Virus record (IMG/VR): IMGVR_UViG_3300043410_000291
Span: 1 to 29,044 of that record
Source: a virus
Length of the DNA stretch: 29,044 nt
Reading direction: 5' to 3' (one strand)
Under the pieces are notes generated by a model. That model was given only the letters and a program-made list of their open reading frames with translations, was not told the DNA's origin and did not search any database. Below are positions 19,576 to 25,873 of this stretch, piece by piece. Made by a program: the position numbers and the translations under genes. Each line of letters begins with the position of its first letter. The first letter of the stretch is position 1.

Positions 19576-20472
19576 ATGTCCCTAATACCCCACAAAAAAC
19601 CAGTAAATTATCTTAATAATAAAGACATTCTGAAAGAGATTCATTCTAGTAAAAACGCATATTGCACATTCTTAGATCCATTAAACGACCATAGATATGA
19701 TTACATTGTTGATATGCCCACAGAATCCATAGAGAATAGTCTTGCACACGCAAGTAAAAGTGAAACTATACAGGAAGCTAAAGAAACTAGAGCAGCCAGA
19801 CTAAGTGTAGAAACCGGAACTAAGATTGACCCGAATGATATCCCAGTAACCGATTTAGTGTTTAGAGTTATGACCTGGGATCATGTCCCAGTCGCCCCGA
19901 AAGCTCCTAGAAAAACTGACAAAAAGAAAACTGCCAAAGATATCTTTGAATTCGAAGACGAGTCCGAAGAGATTTTTGCAGATTTAGAAGACACTACTAC
20001 TAAAAAAGAAGTTGACGACATGGTTCATGTTAAAGTTAACTTCCCTCCATTCCAGCATTATAGAATGGATTCTAATAATTCATTCCAATGCATCGGAAAG
20101 AGTCACTGGAAAGGTTCATTAGAAAACGGTGAGTTCTCAAAGGATCATGGTAACATCACTAACAAACTTGCCCGCATGTACATTATGATGTGTGAGAAAT
20201 ACGCTATGAAGTTTAACTGGCGTGGGTACACGTACAATGATGAGATGCGTAACAGTGCCATTCTACAACTTACATACGTTGGTCTACGTTTCAACGAAGC
20301 CAAATCAGCTAACCCATTCGCATACTACACAGCCGCTATTACAAATAGTTTCTGTCGTGTCTTAAACTCTGAAAAGAGGAACCAAAACATTCGTGATGAC
20401 ATTTTAGAGATAAACGGATTGAATCCAAGTTGGAGTCGTCAATCTAGTTCATCCACTTCATACGAAGAATAA
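19576..20472 (+). CDS. 55: Late-transcription sigma factor gp55 (enlarged)
   Basis: gp55 is the small sigma-type subunit that directs host RNA polymerase to late promoters. The N-terminal YLNNKDILKEI (12-22) matches the start of T4 gp55. The sigma region 2-like part lies at about 195-272, with MCEKYAMKFNWRGYTYNDEM, LRFNEAKSANPFAYYTAA and SFCRVLNSEKR. T4 gp55 is 185 residues; this one is 298. The extra length lies mainly between about 31 and 165 and includes TDLVFRVMTWDHVPVAP, a Lys-rich run and an acidic run (FEFEDESEEIFADLED). I do not see a copy of the T4 C-terminal clamp-binding LDFLYE motif; the tail is Ser-rich and ends in YEE. The start ATG 19576 has GGAG 5 nt upstream. Confidence 0.88.
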   Translation: MSLIPHKKPVNYLNNKDILKEIHSSKNAYCTFLDPLNDHRYDYIVDMPTESIENSLAHASKSETIQEAKETRAARLSVETGTKIDPNDIPVTDLVFRVMTWDHVPVAPKAPRKTDKKKTAKDIFEFEDESEEIFADLEDTTTKKEVDDMVHVKVNFPPFQHYRMDSNNSFQCIGKSHWKGSLENGEFSKDHGNITNKLARMYIMMCEKYAMKFNWRGYTYNDEMRNSAILQLTYVGLRFNEAKSANPFAYYTAAITNSFCRVLNSEKRNQNIRDDILEINGLNPSWSRQSSSSTSYEE

Positions 20473-20487
20473 TATTTTTATTTAACC

Positions 20488-20513
20488 AGAGGGGTTGTTT
20501 TTACACTCCCTCT
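20488..20513 (+). terminator. Weak stem-loop downstream of gp55
   Basis: AGAGGG (20488-20493) can pair with CCCTCT (20508-20513) around a 14 nt loop. It lies 16 nt after the gp55 stop, has no clear T-run after the stem, and overlaps the candidate gp47 promoter. It may be a weak terminator, a regulatory hairpin, or chance. Confidence 0.3.
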
Positions 20514-20524
20514 TCCTGTATACT
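20495..20524 (+). promoter_or_regulatory. Sigma70-like promoter for gp47
   Basis: TTGTTT (20495-20500) and TATACT (20519-20524) are spaced 18 nt. The -10 box is one base off TATAAT. Transcription would begin at about 20531, essentially at the gp47 ATG (20532), where no Shine-Dalgarno is visible. Confidence 0.45.
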
Positions 20525-20531
20525 ACAACTT

Positions 20532-21545
20532 ATGACTAACCTTTTTAAAAAAGCCGCTGTGTTCACTGATATTCACTTTGGATTGAAGTCGAACAGTTTA
20601 CAGCACAACCAGGATTGTACCAATTTTGTAGATTGGTTTGTTCAAGAAGCAAAGAAAGAGGGTTGCGAAACCTGTTTCTTCTTGGGCGACTTCAATCACC
20701 ACAGAGCAAGTATCAATATTCATACATTGCAATTTGGATTACAAGCACTTGAAAAACTCAACAATGCGTTTGATAAAGTTTACTTTATCCCGGGCAATCA
20801 CGATTTGTATTATCGTGACCGTCGAGACATTCATTCAGTGGAATGGGCACGACATTTACCAAACGTAGAAATCATCAACGATTTTTACGAAAAGGGTGAT
20901 GTAGTTATTGCCCCGTGGCTTGTACAAGAAGATTACAAGAAACTTCAAAAGATGAAGGGTAAATATCTGTTTGGACATCTAGAACTTCCACGCTTCTACA
21001 TGAATGCCATGGTTGAGATGCCCGATCACGGTGAGATTAACGAAGAACATATGACTGGCTTTGATAAAGTATTCAGTGGTCATTTTCACAAACGTCAATC
21101 TCGTAAAAACATTTGGTACATCGGTAACGCATTCCCGCATAACTACGCTGACGCCGGCGATGACGCACGTGGCATGATGATGTTAGAGTGGGACAAAGAA
21201 CCCGAGTTCCGTAGTTGGCCAGGTCAACCTTTGTATCGTGTATATAAACTAAGTGATATCTTAGAAAACCCTAAGGGGTTGCTATTACCTGACAGTCATG
21301 TTAGAGTACATCTTGACATTGATATTAGCTACGAAGAAGCAAACTTTATTCGTGAAACATTAATCCCTGAACACAAACTACGTGAAATGTCATTGATTCC
21401 AATGAAAGTAGACCATGTAGAACAAGATGGAACAGGCAGTTTGAAGTTTGAGTCAGTAGACCAAATCGTCATTGACCAAATTAACTCAATCGAATCAACT
21501 ACATTCGACAAAAAGATTTTGCTAGAGATTTATAACAACCTATGA
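20532..21545 (+). CDS. 47: Recombination endonuclease subunit gp47 (Mre11-type)
   Basis: This 337-residue calcineurin-like phosphoesterase is the nuclease half of the gp46/gp47 complex, which resects DNA ends for recombination-dependent replication. Metal-ligand motifs are in order: FTDIHFG (D13, H15), LGDFNHHR (D53), PGNHD (N89, H90, D91), FGHLE (H149) and SGHFHKR (H184, H186). All the expected motifs look intact, and the length is close to T4 gp47 (about 339). The stop overlaps the gp46 start as ATGA, the usual coupled 47-46 order. No ribosome-binding site is evident before ATG 20532. Confidence 0.95.
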   Translation: MTNLFKKAAVFTDIHFGLKSNSLQHNQDCTNFVDWFVQEAKKEGCETCFFLGDFNHHRASINIHTLQFGLQALEKLNNAFDKVYFIPGNHDLYYRDRRDIHSVEWARHLPNVEIINDFYEKGDVVIAPWLVQEDYKKLQKMKGKYLFGHLELPRFYMNAMVEMPDHGEINEEHMTGFDKVFSGHFHKRQSRKNIWYIGNAFPHNYADAGDDARGMMMLEWDKEPEFRSWPGQPLYRVYKLSDILENPKGLLLPDSHVRVHLDIDISYEEANFIRETLIPEHKLREMSLIPMKVDHVEQDGTGSLKFESVDQIVIDQINSIESTTFDKKILLEIYNNL

Positions 21546-23611
21546 TAACATTAAAGAACATTACACTAAGAAACTTTCTATCAATCGGACAAGTAACACA
21601 AGCAGTAGACTTCAACAAACAAGACTTAACACTTATTCTAGGTGAGAACTTAGACTTAGGTGGCGACGGTGCTCGTAACGGAACAGGCAAGACTACGTTG
21701 ATTCAAGGTCTTTCGTATGCTTTGTTTGGTAATCCAATTAACTCAATTAGAAAAGATAACTTAGTGAATAGAACTAACGGCAAGGCTATGTTAGTTACAC
21801 TTGAATTCACAGCAAACGGTATTGATTATAAGATTGAGCGTGGTCGTAAACCTAACGTCTTGCGTTTCTACGTTAACAACACGTTACAGAAGCAAGACGA
21901 TGCACAAGGTGAGAACAAAGAAACACAAGCACAGATTGAGAAGATTTTGTGTATGGGTTCTGACATGTTCAAGCACATTGTTGCATTGAATACTTACAGT
22001 GAACCGTTCTTGGCATTGAAGTCAAATGAGCAACGTGAAATCATTGAGCAGTTATTGGGTATCACACTTTTGTCAGAGAAGGCAGAAGTCATTAAGAACA
22101 TGCTACGTGATACTAAAGATAGTATTTCACAAGAAGAATTTAAAGTTAAGGCCGTTGAAGAGGCTAACAAACGAGTTAAAGAACAGATTGACAGCTTGAA
22201 GCGCCGTAAGAACCTATGGCAAGCTAAACATGAAAGCGACTTGGCATATTTGGTCGGTCAGTATGACGACTTATCCAAGATTGATATCGATGCTGAATTG
22301 TTAGCACACAAAGACCTTGTCATTTGGAATACACAAAAGACACAACAAGAAACATATGATGCATTGATTGCTCGTCAGATTGCATGGCAACAAAAATATG
22401 ACAAGGAAGTAGAAAAGTTAAAGAACGACTTAGCCAAACTTGATGCGATTGACATTGTTGAAGAAATTAATAACCATCGTCAACTAGCAGAACACATTAA
22501 GAAGCAAGCTGAATTGGATCAGCGTGATAAAGATTTGGCTCGTCTTACTAAAGACATTGACAAAGAAGATAAACTAATTAAAAAACTCTTACTTGAGATT
22601 GAAACTCTTGAGGCTCACAAGTGTTATGCTTGTGGTCAAGACTTTCATGACCAACAACATACAGAAGTATTAGACGGTAAACGTGAACTACATCGTGAGG
22701 CGCAAGCACATGCTACTAAGTTGTTGAACGAATGGAATGAACTTCGTTCTAATCAAATCTTTGTACCAGAGAAGCCAAAGACCCACTATAAGACAGAAGC
22801 AGAAGCGATTCGTCACGGTAGTGAAGAAAATAACTTAGCAATTAAGATTTTAGAAAAACAAAAAGAAGTTGACCCATACAGTGAACAACTCAAAGAATTA
22901 AAGCAAGTTACGTTAGGTCCGCAACCAAAGACACACTACGACACAGAGACTAAGGCAATTGAACATAGGTCTACTGTGAACAATTTACTTGATTCGATTG
23001 CCAAGAAAAGCGATGAAACTGATCCATACAGTGAGCAAATCAGTGAAATGGAAGCACATGCGTTGCAAGAAGTTAATTTTGACAAGATTAACACACTAAC
23101 AAAGACTATGGAACACCAAAAGTTCTTGTTAGATATTCTAACTAGCAAAGATTCATTTGTGCGTAAGAAGATTATTGACCAAAACTTGAGTTATCTCAAT
23201 GGTCGATTAACACATTACTTAGATGCAATTGGTTTGCCTCACCAAGTTGTGTTTAAAAACGACCTGCAAGTTGAAATTACTGAGTTGGGCCGTGAACTTG
23301 ACTTTGACAATCTATCACGCGGTGAACGCAACCGTCTAATTCTAGGTTTGAGTTTCGCATTCCGTGATGTTTGGGAGAGTTTGTATCATCCAGTCAACAC
23401 ATTGTTTATTGACGAATTGATTGACAGTGGTTTAGATACGATGGGTGTTGAAAACTCTATCGCAATTCTAAAAGACATGTCACGTAAGCGTAACAAATCA
23501 ATTTGGCTTGTATCTCACCGTGAAGAATTAGCAGGAAGAGTCCCTAGCGTCTTAAAAGTCGTAAAAGAGGGCGGTTTTACGTCATACTCTACTGCGACTG
23601 ACATAGAATAA
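21542..23611 (+). CDS. 46: Recombination endonuclease subunit gp46 (Rad50/SbcC-type ATPase)
   Basis: This 689-residue protein is the ATPase half of gp46/gp47. The Walker A region is about 34-52 (GENLDLGGDGARNGTGKTT). A long coiled coil runs from about 170 to 560 and is broken by a zinc hook CYAC (C361, C364). The ABC signature NLSRGERNRLILGLSFAF is near 589, Walker B with D-loop TLFIDELIDSGLD is near 620, and the H-switch WLVSHREE is near 657. All ATPase motifs are present. The length is somewhat greater than T4 gp46 (560), mostly in coiled coil. Inside the coiled coil a KTHY(K/D)TE(A/T) segment occurs twice, about 50 residues apart. The start overlaps the gp47 stop by 4 nt. Confidence 0.95.
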   Translation: MITLKNITLRNFLSIGQVTQAVDFNKQDLTLILGENLDLGGDGARNGTGKTTLIQGLSYALFGNPINSIRKDNLVNRTNGKAMLVTLEFTANGIDYKIERGRKPNVLRFYVNNTLQKQDDAQGENKETQAQIEKILCMGSDMFKHIVALNTYSEPFLALKSNEQREIIEQLLGITLLSEKAEVIKNMLRDTKDSISQEEFKVKAVEEANKRVKEQIDSLKRRKNLWQAKHESDLAYLVGQYDDLSKIDIDAELLAHKDLVIWNTQKTQQETYDALIARQIAWQQKYDKEVEKLKNDLAKLDAIDIVEEINNHRQLAEHIKKQAELDQRDKDLARLTKDIDKEDKLIKKLLLEIETLEAHKCYACGQDFHDQQHTEVLDGKRELHREAQAHATKLLNEWNELRSNQIFVPEKPKTHYKTEAEAIRHGSEENNLAIKILEKQKEVDPYSEQLKELKQVTLGPQPKTHYDTETKAIEHRSTVNNLLDSIAKKSDETDPYSEQISEMEAHALQEVNFDKINTLTKTMEHQKFLLDILTSKDSFVRKKIIDQNLSYLNGRLTHYLDAIGLPHQVVFKNDLQVEITELGRELDFDNLSRGERNRLILGLSFAFRDVWESLYHPVNTLFIDELIDSGLDTMGVENSIAILKDMSRKRNKSIWLVSHREELAGRVPSVLKVVKEGGFTSYSTATDIE

Positions 23612-23645
23612 TTTTAAGTAGCTGTTTACTAGCATAAGTACTGAT

Positions 23646-24176
23646 ATGTCATCACCACAGAAAAACAAAGGATCAGGTTACGAGAGAGAAGTTGCAAAAT
23701 TTCTCTCTGAAACATACGGAGAGTCGTTCATTCGTGCTCCTGGATCCGGCGCTTATGTGGGTGGCAAGAATCAAGCAAGAACCCAATTCTTGCACGAAGG
23801 TCAGATTCGGTCTTTCAAGGGCGATATTGTTCCAGGTGAATCATTCACTAAGATGAACATTGAATGCAAATTCTATGCTGACTTTCCGTGGCACTTAGTT
23901 CTTACGGGCGAGTGTAAACAACTTGATTCGTGGCTAGAGCAACTACTTGATGTAGAAGACGAAGGCGACTTAAACATTCTTTTTATGAAGTTTAATCGTA
24001 AGGGTCAATATGTCGCAGTCCAAGGCAAGCTAACATGGAAGGCAGATAATGTCATTTTCTATAGCAGCAAGAAATGGGGCGATTGGATCATCATGGAGCA
24101 TTCTAGCTTCTTCAATCTCAATACAGAGTTAGTTAAATCTTATTCTTGTTCAACAACAGACACCACGTCAAAATAA
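23646..24176 (+). CDS. Hjc-like Holliday junction resolvase / PD-(D/E)XK nuclease
   Basis: This 176-residue protein has the layout of archaeal-Hjc-like resolvases: GSGYEREVAKFL with E13, RAPGSGA at about 30-36, GDI with D60, and IECKF with E73 and K75. These form the E...D...ExK active site of the PD-(D/E)XK fold. It would cut branched DNA such as Holliday junctions; T4 uses the unrelated endonuclease VII (gp49) for this job. It follows gp46 after 34 nt in the same direction, which fits a role with gp46/47. There is no good Shine-Dalgarno before ATG 23646. Another PD-(D/E)XK function, such as a general endonuclease, is possible. Confidence 0.75.
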   Translation: MSSPQKNKGSGYEREVAKFLSETYGESFIRAPGSGAYVGGKNQARTQFLHEGQIRSFKGDIVPGESFTKMNIECKFYADFPWHLVLTGECKQLDSWLEQLLDVEDEGDLNILFMKFNRKGQYVAVQGKLTWKADNVIFYSSKKWGDWIIMEHSSFFNLNTELVKSYSCSTTDTTSK

Positions 24177-24216
24177 AAAACAACACTTAATAAAAGCAGA
24201 CACAAAGTTCGCATAA

Positions 24217-24224
24217 TATAAAAA
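24217..24224 (+). promoter_or_regulatory. Near-consensus late promoter before the structured intergenic RNA
   Basis: TATAAAAA differs from the T4 late box TATAAATA at one base. A start 6-7 nt downstream, about 24231, falls just before the first hairpins of the structured region. In AT-rich DNA such a match can arise by chance. Confidence 0.35.
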
Positions 24225-24256
24225 TTTGTTGGCTCTACTGAGAGTCCTCCTTGAGA

Positions 24257-24597
24257 TTGTACAGATCGTGCTGTGCCGTCAGAGTCTGGAGTATGCGTAT
24301 ACAGTAATGTGTACGGAACACCGAGAAGGCAATCGGCAAAGCGAACCTTCAATGAGTCTATATCTTATTCTATCTTGCGGATATAGAACATGCGTTGCTG
24401 AACGAAGTATACCCGAGCGAGGTATAATAAGTTCAACTACAGTCCCATAAACTTTACAGGGCAACCGGTGGCGTATAGTAACAAAAACAGTTGACTATAC
24501 GGGGAATAGATGGCTAAGGATGACGGGCATGGCAAGTTTTTCCAATGGTAGTGCTAAATTAGCACTACCATGGCTTCTAAGCGGCAATGTATTCCCC
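24257..24597 (+). ncRNA. Candidate large structured non-coding RNA, unknown family
   Basis: This region between the resolvase gene and the gp26 unit has no convincing protein frame but many stems. They are: 24259-24264/24271-24276 (6 bp); 24296-24302/24309-24315 (7 bp); 24357-24364/24380-24387 (8 bp); 24399-24403/24431-24435 with inner 24408-24413/24421-24426; 24472-24479/24494-24501 (8 bp); and 24501-24508/24590-24597 (8 bp), which encloses the hairpin 24545-24571 (11 bp or more). The first two stems each contain one U-G pair when read on the + strand, and this would be an A-C mismatch on the other strand, so + is the likely sense. The stretch looks richer in G+C than its flanks. It is not a tRNA (no T-arm) and I cannot match it to tmRNA, RNase P RNA or a group I intron. 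Its ends are uncertain. Confidence 0.5.
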
Positions 24598-24645
24598 ACT
24601 AATAAAGTTGTTAAAACATCTCCAGTTTAATTAGTTTGAAAAAAC

Positions 24646-24706
24646 AATACCGAGATTTACGAACGAAGTGAGTAAAGTGAAGGTATTAGATGAACGAAGT
24701 TCATCT
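24646..24706. repeat. Paired inverted repeats with GAACGAAGT core
   Basis: There are two adjacent hairpins. AATACC (24646-24651) pairs with GGTATT (24682-24687), with inner TTTAC (24656-24660)/GTAAA (24672-24676). Directly abutting it, AGATGAAC (24688-24695) pairs with GTTCATCT (24699-24706) around a GAA loop. The 9-mer GAACGAAGT occurs at 24661 and 24692, and also at 24400 in the structured RNA. They lie between convergent genes, so a bidirectional termination role is possible, but neither hairpin has a strong T-run. Confidence 0.55.
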
Positions 24707-24757
24707 TTAAAGTAACCCTAAATAATTGTAATTTAGAATATATGGCTTGGTACGGGA

Positions 24758-24988
24758 TTAGAAGAAGGGAAGTTTCGTATTCTTTGTAGTTTCCAAATTT
24801 GATTCAATCAAATCATTAATGGCTTCTCTTTCGTGGATGCTCATATTCATAATATCATCAAACCCAACACCCCCGCGCATATACCAAGCCATCTTCAACG
24901 CATTTGATTTGATGACTTTACAATCTTCCTCCATCTGATCGATTAACTTCTTAATACCCTCGGAGTCGAGGTATAGAAGTCTTATGCG
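24758..24988 (-). CDS. -1-frame extension of gp26 (MAWYMRGG...LPFF segment), probably made by frameshifting
   Basis: This frame overlaps the end of gp26 and is in its -1 frame. From 24988 it encodes 76 residues: RIRLLYLDSEGIKKLIDQ, then MEEDCKVIKSNALKMAWYMR, then GGVGFDD, ending TKNTKLPFF. The pattern MxWYMRGG, a short helix with an ER motif, then ExTKxxxLPFF, is one I associate with small proteins beside gp26 in T4-like phages; some annotations label them as hub assembly factors. The only in-frame ATG is at 24934, giving a 58-residue product without a good ribosome-binding site. The 25 codons above it, back to a TAA at 25012-25010, contain no ATG, GTG or TTG, yet 18 of them read like protein. 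A gp26 fusion of about 349 residues by -1 frameshift is the simplest reading. Confidence 0.75.
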   Translation of the reverse strand, partial: RIRLLYLDSEGIKKLIDQMEEDCKVIKSNALKMAWYMRGGVGFDDIMNMSIHEREAINDLIESNLETTKNTKLPFF

Positions 24989-24994
24989 AAAAAA
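24946..24994 (-). promoter_or_regulatory. Candidate programmed -1 ribosomal frameshift signal at the end of gp26
   Basis: On the minus strand the gp26 codons GAT TTT TTC GCA TAA contain the heptamer T TTT TTC (24994-24988) in the X XXY YYZ register needed for -1 slippage. After a 7 nt spacer (GCATAAG) comes a hairpin: ACTTCT (24980-24975) with AGAAGT (24951-24946), ATACC (24974-24970) with GGTAT (24958-24954), and TCG (24969-24967) with CGA (24962-24960). The loop is ACTC; there is a bulged TA and a bulged G. That is 14 bp in all. The gp26 stop lies within the spacer. Confidence 0.7.
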
Positions 24995-25806
24995 TCGGAA
25001 ACGTTTATGTTAAAGGGTTGTTGATATTCATGTGAGCAATGAACACACTTAAACTCTAATGGTTTAGTATCAGTAGATTTTTTCAAGTCAATCGTATGGT
25101 CACGAATGGTTTCATATGTCTTCTTGTCACAATTAGATAGGTACTCTTGTATATACTCTTTTTCCATTACAGTAGCTTCTGGAACTTTGATATATTCAAT
25201 TGTTTCGACAACTAATTTCATTGCAAGTTCTTGCATACGACCAATCAACATACTAGTTTGGTTCTCACGCTCATCACTAGCTTCCATGTTTTGTATCATG
25301 GTTAGTGCTTTTTGTACTTCAAACTGTTGTGTGCTTGCCTCATTGATTTTTTGATAATCTAGTGGTTTGAACTTAACTTGAACATCTGAAATATTCAATG
25401 GAACATTGTATGCACCGGCTTTATAGTTACCTAACATAGCTGATAAGTTAACGTCAAACTTGCTAATTTCTTCACAGCTTGGGCATGTGGTTTCAATTTC
25501 CATGTTAGAACCGTTCGTGGCAATTTTGATAGCTAGTAACAATGCATCCAAGTCAATTTGTAGAATTTTCCATGGATCTTTGATGTTTGGAACACAACTT
25601 CTGATAATCTCAGTTACAGCAACCCCGTTGAATAAAGCGTCAGGTGTACGGGTAGTAATCTCATCAATCGCTGTCATGGGATAGATAGGAAGCTCGCCGT
25701 TTTCAGGCATATCAATAATGCCCGGAGCATAGCCCTTACCATTAGATGGTAGTTTAAAGTATAATGCAGGGCGACGGAAGTACTGTTTTAAAGGGTTATT
25801 AGACAT
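24982..25806 (-). CDS. 26: Baseplate hub/tail assembly protein gp26-like
   Basis: This 274-residue protein resembles the T4 gp26-type hub assembly family. It has an N-terminal RRPALYFKLPSNGKGYAPG, IYPMTAIDEITTRTPDALFN at about 41-60, and two Cys pairs, CPSC (C108, C111) and CVHC (C254, C257), that probably bind one zinc. T4 gp26 is about 208 residues. The start ATG 25806 has a strong AGGAGA ribosome-binding site. The gene is divergent from the tape-measure gene, 67 bp away. Its last codons carry the slippery sequence described at 24946-24994. By analogy with lambda G/GT it may act as a tape-measure chaperone, with the shifted form made in smaller amounts; that role is inferred. Confidence 0.8.
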   Translation of the reverse strand: MSNNPLKQYFRRPALYFKLPSNGKGYAPGIIDMPENGELPIYPMTAIDEITTRTPDALFNGVAVTEIIRSCVPNIKDPWKILQIDLDALLLAIKIATNGSNMEIETTCPSCEEISKFDVNLSAMLGNYKAGAYNVPLNISDVQVKFKPLDYQKINEASTQQFEVQKALTMIQNMEASDERENQTSMLIGRMQELAMKLVVETIEYIKVPEATVMEKEYIQEYLSNCDKKTYETIRDHTIDLKKSTDTKPLEFKCVHCSHEYQQPFNINVSDFFA

Positions 25807-25854
25807 TGTTTCTCCTAGAATGGGTATTTTTAAACACTAAATACAATTATACCA

Positions 25855-25862
25855 TATTTATG
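25855..25862 (-). promoter_or_regulatory. Late promoter motif CATAAATA for gp26
   Basis: Read leftward, CATAAATA is one base from TATAAATA and lies 48 nt before the gp26 ATG, whose leader contains AGGAGA. The 67 bp gap also holds a weaker rightward ACTAAATA (25836-25843) that could serve the tape-measure gene. Confidence 0.55.
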
Positions 25863-25873
25863 TACCCTAAACC

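Noticed and set aside
24331-24445. Group I intron-like fragments (GATATAG, GTTCAACTAC).
   Set aside because: The S-like element precedes the R-like one, no P7 pairing is visible, and there is no interrupted gene.
24226-24464. Overlapping frames on both strands in the structured intergenic region (74 and 61 codons).
   Set aside because: No ribosome-binding site, unusual composition (many Arg, Cys and Ser), no family resemblance, and both sit on the hairpins. They look like chance frames.
24545-24571. Strong hairpin as an intrinsic terminator.
   Set aside because: Neither side is followed by a T-run in the relevant direction, and it is enclosed by the 8-bp long-range stem.
24508-24597. HDV-like ribozyme motifs: GATGGCTAAGG and GGCATGGC occur close together.
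   Set aside because: The order is reversed compared with HDV ribozymes (the J4/2-like element comes first), and I could not form P1 and P2 around them.
24501-24600. tRNA-like outline with an acceptor-like stem GGGGAATA/TATTCCCC.
   Set aside because: No T-arm or anticodon arm of normal size; the enclosed 81 nt contain one long hairpin instead.
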